Shown piece after piece: positions 36,773 through 47,147 of a stretch of DNA of 64,000 nt (position 1 is its first letter; each line of letters begins with the position of its first letter). Location: the NCBI RefSeq assembly GCF_008369115.1, contig NZ_VOAZ01000003.1, forward strand, positions 372,001-436,000, read 5' to 3'. A program made the translations under genes and the position numbers. This DNA is from Psychrobacter sp. ANT_WB68 (lineage in GTDB: Bacteria > Pseudomonadota > Gammaproteobacteria > Pseudomonadales > Moraxellaceae). The notes beneath the pieces were generated by a model. It ran no database searches. It had not been told where the DNA came from and saw nothing but the letters and a program-made list of their open reading frames with translations.

Positions 36773-38212
36773 ATGTTTTCCCATATTACTCCGCAGCGCA
36801 CCTCTTTGCCGATTATTAAAGCGCATAAAAACACCAACCCTCAGATGGCAAAGCACTATTTAACGATCGCTATTGGTATGGCGCTCACTTGTTTTACGCT
36901 GCAAGGACATGCTGCAAATGGCGGTGAAATTTATGAGGATTTGCCTGTAGAGGATATCGCACTTGAGACTGGAGCGGATAAATCCTCAAAAACTGTGAAT
37001 AAGCGCGTTGTAAATTCGAATGCAGCCGCGCAAAGCGACAAGGTCATTAGTAAGGAATTCGTCGCCCAACAAGCGAGATTTTTTTATGAATGTACCCAAG
37101 TACAGACCAGTGCTGCCCGTTTAGCCTGTTTCGATAAAGTGGCGGAAGAAGGCAAAAAGCCAAGTTATACCACGACCAAACAACCAGTCGATTTGGCAAA
37201 AACCTTTCAAAGTACACTTTCAGGCAATCCGCAAGTCGTGTTGGTAGAAGAAAATAGCACCATCACAGCGGATGCCAATGCTACGGCAGATAGTCAGTCA
37301 GCGGATATAGAAGGTCTAGACACGGTTGGACTGACGCAAAGGGAAGCTGAGGTATTAGAAAGCGTCGGGGTCACACAAACGGACATTGATAAATTCACCC
37401 CGCTAAGTTTATCTTATGATTTGGATAAAAACAGTGAGCGTGGGAAGTGGACCGCCAGGCCGTACCGACCGACCTATATACTACCGATATTTTATACCTT
37501 TGATCCCAATTTAGGCCCAAATACACCGTCTCAACCTGCAGTGCCTTTAACGTCTAACGACACGCGCAATACTGAGCTCAAGTTTCAGCTGTCTTTAAAG
37601 ACCAAAGTAATGGAAGACTTGTTTGATACCAGTGCAGATTTATGGTTTGGTTATACCCAAGAGTCGCACTGGCAAGTTTATAACGAAGACAACTCACGAC
37701 CATTTCGCGCCACTGACTATCAGCCTGAGATATTTTTGACTCAGCCAGTTGCCGCTGACCTGCCTTTTGGTGGCCGTCTACGCATGTTGGGAGCGGGGGC
37801 AATTCACCACTCTAACGGGCAAGATGATCCATTATCACGCTCGTGGAACCGTGCGTATCTCATGGCAGGGGCAGAGTGGGGCAAGCTATCAGTCATACCG
37901 CGTCTATGGGCTCGAATCAATAACGAGAGCTCTAGCAGTGAGGATAATCCAGATATTGAAGATTACATGGGTTACGGCGATATCAAATTCTTATATGACT
38001 TACCTGATCAACAGAGTTTAAGCGGTACCTTACGTTATAATCCAAGCACCAATAAAGGCGCGGCACAAATCGATTATGTGTATCCATTAAGCAAAAACGT
38101 CAATGCCTATGTACAGCTCTTCCAAGGTTATGGGGAGTCCATTATTGATTATAATCATGAAAATACCTCTATTGGTTTTGGTATTATGCTTAACGATTGG
38201 AAAGGTTTCTAA
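36773..38212 (+). CDS. pldA: Outer-membrane phospholipase A1 (OMPLA)
   Basis: Calcium-dependent outer-membrane beta-barrel that hydrolyses phospholipids and restores lipid asymmetry. The 479 residues include a signal peptide (about 1-47), a long linker of roughly 180 residues with a Cys-containing segment (FFYECTQVQTSAARLACFDKVAEEG), and a C-terminal barrel. The catalytic block IHHSNGQDDPLSRSWNR carries His345 and Ser347 with Asn359, equal to the E. coli His142/Ser144/Asn156 triad. The ending GYGESIIDYNHENTSIGFGIMLND is the family signature. It is longer than E. coli PldA because of the N-terminal part. comF follows after 27 bp. Confidence 0.93.
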   Translation: MFSHITPQRTSLPIIKAHKNTNPQMAKHYLTIAIGMALTCFTLQGHAANGGEIYEDLPVEDIALETGADKSSKTVNKRVVNSNAAAQSDKVISKEFVAQQARFFYECTQVQTSAARLACFDKVAEEGKKPSYTTTKQPVDLAKTFQSTLSGNPQVVLVEENSTITADANATADSQSADIEGLDTVGLTQREAEVLESVGVTQTDIDKFTPLSLSYDLDKNSERGKWTARPYRPTYILPIFYTFDPNLGPNTPSQPAVPLTSNDTRNTELKFQLSLKTKVMEDLFDTSADLWFGYTQESHWQVYNEDNSRPFRATDYQPEIFLTQPVAADLPFGGRLRMLGAGAIHHSNGQDDPLSRSWNRAYLMAGAEWGKLSVIPRLWARINNESSSSEDNPDIEDYMGYGDIKFLYDLPDQQSLSGTLRYNPSTNKGAAQIDYVYPLSKNVNAYVQLFQGYGESIIDYNHENTSIGFGIMLNDWKGF

Positions 38213-38239
38213 TATAAGCGCGTCTATAGGCATTGTCCG

Positions 38240-39070
38240 ATGCGCCATTTAGCGCCTTATCAAATTGGATTATGGCTGGCAGAGTATGGAGATATGCGCT
38301 GCCAGTTATGCCGTATTTATCGCAGTGCGCCACCATCACAACGCTTACAAATCCACTCTCCATTAAATATCAGTAGTCTATTGACTGCTGACACCACGCC
38401 GAATTCCCCACCAAATTTACCAAATAAGCATTGGTTCTTAACTAAGCGTCTTAATAGCGGATTGCTTTGCTCACATTGTCATAATAGTATCGCGTGGCTA
38501 CCCAAACCCTTCGAAGTAGATATCGCTGTGGGCACTGTGCTCTCTATTCAAGCCGCGACTTATTACGATTATCCGATACGTCAAGCCATTCGTGCTTTTA
38601 AGCATGACGAAGATATGACCAAGTTGCCGTTATTGTTACATGTATTGCGTCAATTGCCCCGGCCGCACGGCTGTCATCATGATAATAGTGTGATTGTTGC
38701 TATGCCGACAACGGAGCAACGCGTTGTCAAACGAGGCTTTGACCCGGTCAGTATTTTAGCTGCCCAATTGTCTAAACATTGGCACATTCCACTTTGGCAA
38801 GGCGTCGAACGTATCGATAATACTATCAGTCAACAAGGGTTAACACGTGCCGAACGTTTAAGTAATTTAAACAATGCCTTTGCTGTAATCGAAAATCCTC
38901 ATGTTAAGCGCTTAATATTGTTTGACGATGTTGCGACCACAGGTGCTAGCCTTCAAGCATTGGGTCGTGTGTTAATCGGTCAATCTAATGGCTTATCAGA
39001 CACTAAACCTCATAATTCTAATCAATATCATCTATTAGCCTATGCATTAGCGCATGGCAGTCAATCGTAA
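38240..39070 (+). CDS. comF: ComF-family phosphoribosyltransferase-like competence protein
   Basis: ComF proteins act in late DNA uptake during natural transformation. The 276 residues have an N-terminal zinc-ribbon-like part with two CxxC pairs (Cys21/Cys24 and LCSHC near residue 75), the family AIRAFKHDEDMTKLP block, TEQRVVKRGFDPV, QQGLTRAERLSNLNNAF and the PRPP-type loop LILFDDVATTGAS near residue 228. The gene lies 27 bp after pldA and 360 bp before the minor pilin operon, itself part of the DNA-uptake apparatus in relatives. The family is secure. Confidence 0.92.
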   Translation: MRHLAPYQIGLWLAEYGDMRCQLCRIYRSAPPSQRLQIHSPLNISSLLTADTTPNSPPNLPNKHWFLTKRLNSGLLCSHCHNSIAWLPKPFEVDIAVGTVLSIQAATYYDYPIRQAIRAFKHDEDMTKLPLLLHVLRQLPRPHGCHHDNSVIVAMPTTEQRVVKRGFDPVSILAAQLSKHWHIPLWQGVERIDNTISQQGLTRAERLSNLNNAFAVIENPHVKRLILFDDVATTGASLQALGRVLIGQSNGLSDTKPHNSNQYHLLAYALAHGSQS

Positions 39071-39429
39071 ACTCTGTTTCTATCAAAACAATGCTTCTAT
39101 CGATTTATAATAACTATTATGTTGCTAATGTGTTGCCTTAACGTTATATTATTGACAAATTTTACCTACATATTTTGTTTTTTTATTGCTTAAAGAAAGT
39201 GTTATATGATTAATGACGCTTTATAAGGTTTGAATCGATAAATATATTGAACATAAGTAGTGTTACTGTATGACGATTGTATCTATTGGAACAAAAATTG
39301 CACGTATATCAATGAGTATGGTTAAGAAATAGACTAAGAATGGGTTTTAGAAAGGCTATTAAGAGTAATTATTATATTCTGAACCTAGTATTCATTAAAG
39401 ACAGTAACAGCTATAAATAGGGATTTGAT
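39071..39429. other. Upstream region of the minor pilin operon
   Basis: About 360 bp, AT-rich, without a gene. A TTGACA-like hexamer occurs near 39154, but no good -10 box follows at the right distance. No consensus sigma54 element was found. Confidence 0.4.
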
Positions 39430-39954
39430 GTGAACGCATCTACAAATAAGGTAGCACAGAAATTACGAATGACTAGCTCAGGGTTTACCCTGATTGAGCT
39501 GATGGTAACGATCGCCGTGCTTGCTATTATTGTTAGTATTGCAGCGCCTAGTATTAGTACTCAACTGGCCAATCAGCGCGTAAAATCAACAACGGCTACT
39601 ATTGCTAATGCCTTAAAAGAAGCTAAAGTAGAAAGCATTATTCGTCGCCAAAATGTAGAATTGATATATGACGCTACTACGACACCTAAAACAATTACTC
39701 TGAAAGCTATTAATACTCCGCCTGTTTCTGATACTAATATATCTGTCTATAATATTGGTAAGCAAAGTATTATTACTCAAACTATTACCCCATCTACGGT
39801 AAGTAATATTATTTTTCAACCCAATAAGAAAATAGCTAACAATGCCACAGTAGTATATACCATCTGTGATAGTGGCTCTAATAGTGAGACACCTAAACAA
39901 GTAAATCTTAACAATATTGCTAATGTGAACACTATAAATGCTGGGAGTTGTTAA
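39430..39954 (+). CDS. fimT: Type IV minor pilin (FimT/FimU-like, GspH family)
   Basis: First gene of the minor pilin operon. The 174 residues start at a GTG with AGGG upstream; the cleavage site is [26 protein letters not shown]. The mature domain is of the GspH/FimT type, with Cys at the C-terminus (YTICDSG...NAGSC), probably forming a disulfide. Such proteins prime pilus assembly and, in FimT, bind DNA for transformation. The stop overlaps the next start (TAATG). The exact class (FimT or FimU) is not certain. Confidence 0.9.
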   Translation: MNASTNKVAQKLRMTSSGFTLIELMVTIAVLAIIVSIAAPSISTQLANQRVKSTTATIANALKEAKVESIIRRQNVELIYDATTTPKTITLKAINTPPVSDTNISVYNIGKQSIITQTITPSTVSNIIFQPNKKIANNATVVYTICDSGSNSETPKQVNLNNIANVNTINAGSC

Positions 39955-40520
39955 TGAAGATTAAAGACACGCAGGCAGGCGTAGGTTTAATAGAAGTGAT
40001 GGTTGCATTGCTGTTACTAGCTGTGGCTGTTTTAGGGTTTAGCGCCATGCAAATGTCAGCGATTAAAGCGACAGACGAAAGTTTAATGCGTACTCGCTCT
40101 TTAGCTATTATGCGCGGAGGGGCAGAGACGATGCGTACTAACCCTAGCGGCATTGCTGCTTTTAAGGCAGCGATAAACGGCACTTCAGATAGTGTTAATG
40201 TTGATAGCAAAACCATAACTAAAAATAGTTGTTTGACGAGTGCCAATACTGAACCTACAGCAGCAGCCAGTTGCACTATCAATCAACTGGCGACACGTGA
40301 TGGACTATTACTAAAATCATATGCAAGCGCTAATGATATTAATATTGGTATGGTACCAGGCGGCTGTCCTGGCACTTCTGGTAATCAAGAACTCCAGTGC
40401 TTTGTAGCAAGCTGGGGAGATACCACAGTTGAATTAAGTGATACTGCACCTAAAGCTTGTGCCAATGTAAATGGTAGTTATAAAAACGGCGCAGAGTGCT
40501 TTATTATGGAGGCTTACTGA
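39954..40520 (+). CDS. pilV: Type IV pilus modification protein PilV
   Basis: Minor pilin of the PilV type, 188 residues from the ATG at 39954 (GGGAG site). Cleavage is at AG/VGLIEVMVALLLLAVAVLGFSAMQ, the usual PilV form with VGLIE. The mature part shows the PilV features of LMRTRSLAIMRGGAETMRTNP. It overlaps fimT by one base (TAATG) and pilW by one base (TGATG), so the operon is translationally coupled. PilV, W, X and the FimT-like protein form the tip complex with PilY1. Confidence 0.92.
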   Translation: MKIKDTQAGVGLIEVMVALLLLAVAVLGFSAMQMSAIKATDESLMRTRSLAIMRGGAETMRTNPSGIAAFKAAINGTSDSVNVDSKTITKNSCLTSANTEPTAAASCTINQLATRDGLLLKSYASANDINIGMVPGGCPGTSGNQELQCFVASWGDTTVELSDTAPKACANVNGSYKNGAECFIMEAY

Positions 40521-41518
40521 TGTCATATAACTATCAAGGCAAATATATGAATGATCATCAAGCAGGCTTTACGTTAATAGAGCTGATGATTTCTTTGGTA
40601 CTTGGTTTAATCGTATCTGCAGCCGTTATTCAAGTATATCTGATCAATGTAAAAACAAGCAGTATTCAGGCCAGTGGTAGTGAGTTACAAGATGCCAGTG
40701 TGTTTGGATTACAACAACTAGAAAAAAGTATTCGCCTAGCAAACCTTGGCAATCCAACCACTAGAATTGATGGTACTACACCTAATGGGGGCATTGTCTT
40801 AACGGGGCTTAATATTGGCGTTCCAGCTGCACCGACTCCTTATCCTAATACGGGATATTTGACAAGACGTGCAGGAGATAGCGCCGTTGGTGCGAATGGG
40901 TGGACAGGTATATCAAATACCAATACCAATAGCGATCAGTTGACGATTCAATATATCAACATAACAGGCGCTCCAATGACAGATTGTGAGGGTGCAGTCG
41001 CTGCTGTCAATGATATCGTGATTGAGCGTTATTTTCTACGTCAGGCAACAGGTGTTACTAGCACTGGTACTATCAAAGACTTAGTCTTGGCCTGTGATGC
41101 AGGACGCGTTAATACAGTTGGTGGTATAGCTACTGTGACACCATCAAGTGATCCAAGAAACTTTGGTCAAGCTGGGCAAGAGTTTATTGTCAATGTTGAT
41201 CAGTTTAAAGTTTTATTAGGTGCTCAGTACACGACTGGGGCTAATGCAGGGCAAATCATTTATCTACCCAGCAGCGCCTATTCGGCGATAACGACTGGTA
41301 AGCCAGCAGTCACTTCTGTCAAGATCGGCTTAATTGTTCATGGCAGTACCCCTATTATAGGTAGTGCTGAACAGTCGGAATTTGCTTTGTTAGGTCAGTT
41401 GCCCGCAGATAATAAGTTAAAGACAGATGCTAGTAGCAAAAAGAAAGTCCGTAGCACTTATGAGACCACAACATTATTGCGTAACGCTCGTGTCGTAAAT
41501 ATAAATACTAGCCTATAA
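40520..41518 (+). CDS. pilW: Type IV pilus minor pilin PilW
   Basis: A 332-residue minor pilin, long as usual for PilW. The ATG at 40520 follows a GGAGG site. Cleavage is at [28 protein letters not shown]. The mature part fits PilW, with the LEKSIRLANLGN and LRNARVVNINTSL segments. It overlaps pilV by one base and is followed by pilX after about 22 bp. It is expected to join the tip complex. Confidence 0.92.
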   Translation: MSYNYQGKYMNDHQAGFTLIELMISLVLGLIVSAAVIQVYLINVKTSSIQASGSELQDASVFGLQQLEKSIRLANLGNPTTRIDGTTPNGGIVLTGLNIGVPAAPTPYPNTGYLTRRAGDSAVGANGWTGISNTNTNSDQLTIQYINITGAPMTDCEGAVAAVNDIVIERYFLRQATGVTSTGTIKDLVLACDAGRVNTVGGIATVTPSSDPRNFGQAGQEFIVNVDQFKVLLGAQYTTGANAGQIIYLPSSAYSAITTGKPAVTSVKIGLIVHGSTPIIGSAEQSEFALLGQLPADNKLKTDASSKKKVRSTYETTTLLRNARVVNINTSL

Positions 41519-41540
41519 CATATTGGTAAGGAGACTAAAA

Positions 41541-42398
41541 GTGATTCGATATCGTGATTTATCAAGTTCGACACAGAAACATATCAATATGGGTTTGGCA
41601 TTTCGCAGCACCGAGCAAGGCGCGACGCTTATAGTAGTCTTATTGTTTTTAGTACTTATTATGTTGGCAGGCGCTATCGCAGTTAGACAGAGTACGACAG
41701 ATCTCAAAATTGCGACAAGTGATCAGATTAACACGGTCTTACTACAATCCGCAGACAGTGCCAATCAGAAGCTAGAAACGATGGTAAATGGTAGCCCAGC
41801 GTCTGAAGGATACAAAGATGTAACAAGTGTGACAGGCGCACTTGGTCATTTTTTATTATTTGAAGATAATAAAGTCAATGAATTTATTTATTGTTTCAAT
41901 CCGCGTACCCAAAGGTATTTAACCAATAGTGCCACAGTTAGAGTACCTGCTGGTGGGTACGTAGATGGTCTCAATAACGGCGTCTGTAATTATGCAAATG
42001 CATCCGATTATACGAGTGCTAGACAGGCTGTGATGACACAAGTGAGTATTGCGCTTACGCCTCCTAGCGTTAATGCAACACCGTTTGAACATGTTGTTAT
42101 TGGTAAAGAGGTTGAGGATAGAACCAGTAAAAAGTTCCAATTTGATATTCGCCCAACGTCTTCACTACCAGCTTATAGTGAGCCTAAGGTAGGGGGTGAT
42201 AAGTGTTTTGAGCAAACCAGTATTCGTAATAATGTAGCAACTGGCAAAAAATCATTAAATGAGTGCCTATTAGCGGCTAGCACACCCAGCAAAATGCTAT
42301 ATGAGCAAGCGGATGTCGAAAACGTTTCGTCTTCCACCAAGTGTTATCCATTTGGTAGAGGATCCATGAACTCTAAGTGTGTGCTTTCTACACCTTAA
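41541..42398 (+). CDS. pilX: Type IV pilus assembly protein PilX
   Basis: A 285-residue minor pilin of the PilX type. I place the start at the GTG at 41541, preceded by TAAGGAG; the frame is open further up. The N-terminus has the typical EQGATLIVVLLFLVLIMLAGAIAVR (GATL rather than GFTL, the PilX form). The mature part has few landmarks. Its place between pilW and pilY1 fits the standard fimU-pilVWXY1E order. Confidence 0.9.
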   Translation: MIRYRDLSSSTQKHINMGLAFRSTEQGATLIVVLLFLVLIMLAGAIAVRQSTTDLKIATSDQINTVLLQSADSANQKLETMVNGSPASEGYKDVTSVTGALGHFLLFEDNKVNEFIYCFNPRTQRYLTNSATVRVPAGGYVDGLNNGVCNYANASDYTSARQAVMTQVSIALTPPSVNATPFEHVVIGKEVEDRTSKKFQFDIRPTSSLPAYSEPKVGGDKCFEQTSIRNNVATGKKSLNECLLAASTPSKMLYEQADVENVSSSTKCYPFGRGSMNSKCVLSTP

Positions 42399-42440
42399 TT
42401 TGCCTATTCATTGCTTTGAAATAATATAAGGATAGATGTC

Positions 42441-45400
42441 ATGAAACGATTTGACAACGTACCGACAACAACTAACATGATTGCAATACCAGTAAGATAT
42501 TTGGTCGTTGTCGTGGCATCCATGATGACAATGCCAATCTCACAGGCAGATGTGGCAGGTAAAAAAATCGGCGATTTAGAGATTTACAAAGCTGCGGAAG
42601 GTGGTAAAACCACGATAACCATGATGTTAGATACTTCGGGTAGTATGTCCGCACTCGTATCTAATGTTGGAGCTGATGCATGTGACCTACCTACTGGAGT
42701 CTATTCTAGTGCAATTAAGACCGTAAATTCTACTACCTCGCCGGTCTATCCCAGAATATACTGTGAGGTTACTAATAAAAAATATTTCTATAAAAAAACT
42801 TCTAGTGGGAGAAGTACTACTTGGTACCGTTGTGGTGACAATAGCAGTTTAGGTAGTGATAGTACTAGTTCTTGTAGTACTGTAATATCAGCACCATCAA
42901 TCTCTGGCTATACTGAAGAGGGTGGCGGTAGGAACTCTAATGATACGTATTATTATAAAATTGAAAATGTTGAATATTACGACCGTTTAACCCGTCTGAA
43001 AGATGCACTTTTTTCTCTAATGAATAACACCCAATTAGATGCTACAAAAGTAGCCATTGGAATTGGTCAGTACTCAACGCAAAGCAATAAAAATAATAAT
43101 ACATATATAGGTGCTGATGGTACCAGTGGAAAGATAGTCGTACCGGCAAAACTGGTTGATCAGATCCAGCGTGACGCTATCAAAACAGCAGTAGCAGCAT
43201 TAAAAGGAGAGAATGGAACACCGACAGCAAATGCTTATGCAGAGGTCGGCGCTTACATGCTAGGCAAAAACACATCTACATCATCTATTACCTATCCAAG
43301 AGAAGAGTATAGATATGCTGGTAGAGACTACTATGGGGATTATTATTCACAATGTATCTCATGGACTGCTGAAAGATGTACTGGACTGGGTAATTCCTAT
43401 CGAATTTCAACATCCGGTTATACGAGCAGTTCTTGTAAGTATTATAATGGTACTTGTCTATCTAAAGATAAAACCCAAAGTGCAGAAGATTGGGGCTTTA
43501 GTGGTTTTGAAAACTCTATTTCAAGTGCAAAGTCTGGTTCAAACTATATAAGCCCGCTGTCGTCACCCTCTAGCTGTGATGGACGGGGTATTTACTTCTT
43601 AACCGATGGTGAACCAAACAGCTCTCCTGTTCCTTTACCGTTAATGAAGTCAGCTTTAGGTTCTACTAATTTCAGTATACCAGCGGTTACACTACCAAGT
43701 GGTAGTCAAAGTGGTAACGGTATGCCCGAAGTTGGTGCCTTTGCCAAAGCCTTACGTGATCCAACTATCAATCCGCTAGGTACAGATAGAGAAATATTCA
43801 CTGCAGTCGTTGGTTTTGGCTCAGTTTTTGATGTAGATAGAGCAGCAGATGCAAGCAAACCAAATATAGAAGACAGAGTTATTCGTAGATTGCCTTATAC
43901 CAATCCAAAAACTGGAGTGACCGCAGATCGCGATTTTTACAACTGTAAAAAAATTACAAATATTGACGCAAGGAATGCTTGTAATTGGGGTGAAAAATCT
44001 CATCCTTCTTTGTTAGGAGTTGGTGGATTTGGGGAAGGTGGCTTCTACTCAGCACAGTCAACAGAAGATATTGTTAATAGTATTATCACTTTCGTCAGTG
44101 ATTTAAATCAAACCTTACCATCGGTACCATCAGGTACGATTATCATACCTGATGACCCGTATCGTGCTGATAGCCAGCTTGCTGTTGCCTATTATCCTAC
44201 GTTACAACCCAAAGTAGCGGAAAACGCAGTTATTTGGGAAGGTAATTTAAAAAAGTATACCTTAAATGAAGGTACCTTATATGGAAAAGGCAGCTCTAAG
44301 CTATTTAAAAGTATCGCAGGTGATTTGGATCCCGCAACCCAAGATATGTGGTCAGATAAAAACTATCCTGGTGCCAATGACAAGGTAGAGTCGGGCGGAT
44401 TTTATTCGTTACTAAATACGCCTAAGACAGGGGCGGCGTCCCTTAGAACTTTGTATGTCGAAGACTGGAATAGTGCCAATAATAGCGACAATAAATCAGT
44501 ATTGAAGAAGTTTGCGGTAAATACTGATGGTCGGGTGACTGTCAATAATAACCTGTTGAGCGCCACGAGCTTCAAGGATACCACAACCTATAATGAAGCG
44601 ACGCTACGCAAGCTTTTGAACTTTTTAGGGTTCGATGTGCTTCCGGCTACTTCCGTCAAAGACATGATGCTAACAACCGCGAACGCAACCAAACCTGTCA
44701 AAGTGCTAGGGGCAACGATCCATTCTACACCAGCGGCCGTTTCATATTCAGCTACTCTCGATGCTACTACTGGCAGAGTCACTGATGCACGCGATGACTA
44801 TGTGTTATTTGGCTCATCTGAAGGTGGTTTGCATTTGGTAGATGCAGGCGATCAAGGCACTGGTGATGGTGGCAAAGAAAAGTTTGTCATAATACCCAGA
44901 GAGATGCTAAGAGATGCTAGTAAGTCTGATGCGCTTATTAAAGCCGCAACTAAAACTGGATTGGGATCACCGAACTTTGGTATCGACGCCCCTTGGTTGG
45001 TCACTGCGGATTATAAGTATGATTTGTCAAACAATAAAGTAAACGTTAATAAAGCAGGTGGTAAGGGCGTATTTGCTTATGGTGGTTTACGCATGGGCGG
45101 TGAGGCTTTTTATGGCGTAAACCTTAATGATAGTAACAATCCGAGTATGATGTTTACGATTACGCCAGAAACAACAGGCTTTAGTCGTATGGGTCAAATT
45201 TGGGAAAAACCTACCAAAGCCAAAATAAAAACCAGTACTACTGATACAGGTACCGATGTATTAGTGTTTGGTGGTGGTTATGATATGTGTTACGAAAATG
45301 AGACTTTCCAAGTCGGTGTTACCGATGCGGCGTTAGCGTTAGTTGGCTGCTCAAATATATCGTCTACCAAAGGTAATGCGGTATATATCATCAATGCTAA

Positions 45401-46586
45401 AACCGGTGCGTTAATATGGTCAGCTTCTAACGTTTCTAATTCCGCAGGTGCATCAAATACTGTTCCTGCTATGACTAACAGCGTTGTCGCTGGTATTACT
45501 ACCTTAGACCGCGATAATGATGGTTTCCTGGATCATATATATTTTGCAGACTTGGGTGGTCAGATATTCCGTGCTGATTTTACCAATGCGGGTTTTATAA
45601 AACCAGTCACATCAGGAACTGCATCAGCTGAAACTTCTTTTAGCAATACTAGAGTCACGCGTATACTCCAAAGTGCCTATACAGGTAGTAACACAAAGTA
45701 TAACTATCGCTTCTATGAACGCCCTACTGTCAGTTTCTATCGTAATGACAGTAGCAACAGTTTATTTGCATTGGTTAATGCCATCTCAGGTGATCGCAGC
45801 TCACCTTTATCAAAAATACGTGATAATACCAAGGCTGATCGTCTCTATGGCATTATAGACAGCGATGTTACTAAGGCAGATAACGTTTTTTATGCTAGTA
45901 ACTTTGCTACTACAACGGGCGGTCAAACAATCAAAGATTTAGCAGACAGTAATTTATCTAAATTTCCATCAGATATTGGAAGCCCTAATGATACAGAGTA
46001 TAACTTAGAACAAAAAACTATCGCTATTAATACTCTGAAAGCTGGCACAAAAAGAGGCTGGTACTATCCTCTTACACGCTTTGATGGCTACGGCAATGTC
46101 AGATATACCAAAGGTGTTGGTAAGTCTGAAGTCGTGGACAGCTTTATATATACAACCGTTTATAACCCAGATATGAGCTATGGTGCTACAGATTCTTGCT
46201 CTGCTAAAGTAACGGGCGGTTCAGAAAGACAGCTCTATTGCTTGCCTTATGGTATCTGTACTGATGAAGCTTCGAAGAATGGTACGGGTGGATATGTGCA
46301 GGCAGGTAAAGGTATTCAAGAGCTAACGCTCGGACCACGTAGCTCAAGTCTGTCCAATCAGCGTTTACTTATTGGCACGCGTACATTGACCGAGCGTGCT
46401 AATGATCGTGTGAACTTTGGATCTGATGGTGATAAGGGGCTTTTCAATGCTCTGACGAACCCTAAAGGTTTGGATCAAGGTGGTCTAACAGCGACTGACA
46501 GTGTCATTGGTAATGGCACAGCACCTGATATGATATTTAATGAACGTTATACGTTACAGCCTAAAACTTGGTATGAAGTAGACTAA
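42441..46586 (+). CDS. pilY1: Pilus tip adhesin and assembly protein PilY1
   Basis: Large exported protein, 1381 residues, at the tip of the pilus and involved in adhesion and assembly. A signal peptide (about 1-36) is followed by a von Willebrand A-type domain with the MIDAS motif DTSGS (64-68). The C-terminal half is the PilY1 beta-propeller with the calcium loop DRDNDGFLD (1023-1031), the regulator of extension and retraction in Pseudomonas. Residues 85-180 are a Cys-, Ser- and Tyr-rich insert inside the VWA part. An AAGGATAG site precedes the ATG. It is in the minor pilin operon. Confidence 0.95.
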   Translation: MKRFDNVPTTTNMIAIPVRYLVVVVASMMTMPISQADVAGKKIGDLEIYKAAEGGKTTITMMLDTSGSMSALVSNVGADACDLPTGVYSSAIKTVNSTTSPVYPRIYCEVTNKKYFYKKTSSGRSTTWYRCGDNSSLGSDSTSSCSTVISAPSISGYTEEGGGRNSNDTYYYKIENVEYYDRLTRLKDALFSLMNNTQLDATKVAIGIGQYSTQSNKNNNTYIGADGTSGKIVVPAKLVDQIQRDAIKTAVAALKGENGTPTANAYAEVGAYMLGKNTSTSSITYPREEYRYAGRDYYGDYYSQCISWTAERCTGLGNSYRISTSGYTSSSCKYYNGTCLSKDKTQSAEDWGFSGFENSISSAKSGSNYISPLSSPSSCDGRGIYFLTDGEPNSSPVPLPLMKSALGSTNFSIPAVTLPSGSQSGNGMPEVGAFAKALRDPTINPLGTDREIFTAVVGFGSVFDVDRAADASKPNIEDRVIRRLPYTNPKTGVTADRDFYNCKKITNIDARNACNWGEKSHPSLLGVGGFGEGGFYSAQSTEDIVNSIITFVSDLNQTLPSVPSGTIIIPDDPYRADSQLAVAYYPTLQPKVAENAVIWEGNLKKYTLNEGTLYGKGSSKLFKSIAGDLDPATQDMWSDKNYPGANDKVESGGFYSLLNTPKTGAASLRTLYVEDWNSANNSDNKSVLKKFAVNTDGRVTVNNNLLSATSFKDTTTYNEATLRKLLNFLGFDVLPATSVKDMMLTTANATKPVKVLGATIHSTPAAVSYSATLDATTGRVTDARDDYVLFGSSEGGLHLVDAGDQGTGDGGKEKFVIIPREMLRDASKSDALIKAATKTGLGSPNFGIDAPWLVTADYKYDLSNNKVNVNKAGGKGVFAYGGLRMGGEAFYGVNLNDSNNPSMMFTITPETTGFSRMGQIWEKPTKAKIKTSTTDTGTDVLVFGGGYDMCYENETFQVGVTDAALALVGCSNISSTKGNAVYIINAKTGALIWSASNVSNSAGASNTVPAMTNSVVAGITTLDRDNDGFLDHIYFADLGGQIFRADFTNAGFIKPVTSGTASAETSFSNTRVTRILQSAYTGSNTKYNYRFYERPTVSFYRNDSSNSLFALVNAISGDRSSPLSKIRDNTKADRLYGIIDSDVTKADNVFYASNFATTTGGQTIKDLADSNLSKFPSDIGSPNDTEYNLEQKTIAINTLKAGTKRGWYYPLTRFDGYGNVRYTKGVGKSEVVDSFIYTTVYNPDMSYGATDSCSAKVTGGSERQLYCLPYGICTDEASKNGTGGYVQAGKGIQELTLGPRSSSLSNQRLLIGTRTLTERANDRVNFGSDGDKGLFNALTNPKGLDQGGLTATDSVIGNGTAPDMIFNERYTLQPKTWYEVD

Positions 46587-46598
46587 TAGGATAGTCGC

Positions 46599-47147
46599 AT
46601 GAATATGAAGGCGTTAAAACAACAAGTAGGCTTTACGCTCATAGAGCTGATGATAGTCATTATAATAGTGGCTATCTTATCGGCGATTGCGATTCCGTCT
46701 TATCGGCAGTTTGTGGTACGTAATGCTGAGTCTCAAGCACAAGCAAGGATGCAGGAGCTGGATATAGAGCTCAATCGTTGGCGCGCTAGTGCTTTGACTT
46801 ATAAAGGATTTACACCCAAAAAGGTAGCAAATAATGGCGATATCAGTTATGCATATGATGAGACTGATAATAAAACCATCTACGTCCCTAAGGGTAGCGA
46901 TAGCACCAATTACCATTATCTGATTACCTTAGTAGACGCTAGTACAGGCAATACCTTGGCCCCTGCAGGCACGGGCTATTCTACTGCGGGCAGCTCATGG
47001 CGTATGTTGGCAGAGCCAAACACCTCATTTAAAAACTTAAATGCTAATGTTTTAATGAACAGTAGCAAAGGAATTCGCTGCAAAAGTAAGGATAGGGCTA
47101 TTACTACTGCGTCGACTGATTGTGGCACTGGAAAGGAGGACTGGTAA
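46599..47147 (+). CDS. pilE: Type IV pilin-like protein PilE (minor pilin)
   Basis: A 182-residue minor pilin; the start is supported by AGGATAG. The cleavage site is [33 protein letters not shown], the PilE form. The C-terminal part carries two Cys ([18 protein letters not shown]) that probably form a disulfide. It follows pilY1 by 12 bp and its stop overlaps the next pilin start (TAATG). It belongs to the tip complex or initiates assembly. Confidence 0.9.
   Translation: MNMKALKQQVGFTLIELMIVIIIVAILSAIAIPSYRQFVVRNAESQAQARMQELDIELNRWRASALTYKGFTPKKVANNGDISYAYDETDNKTIYVPKGSDSTNYHYLITLVDASTGNTLAPAGTGYSTAGSSWRMLAEPNTSFKNLNANVLMNSSKGIRCKSKDRAITTASTDCGTGKEDW

Noticed and set aside
39340..39362. GG-N10-GC pattern upstream of the minor pilin operon
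   Set aside because: Only the two dinucleotides match; the flanking TGGCAC and TTGC parts of a sigma54 promoter are missing.
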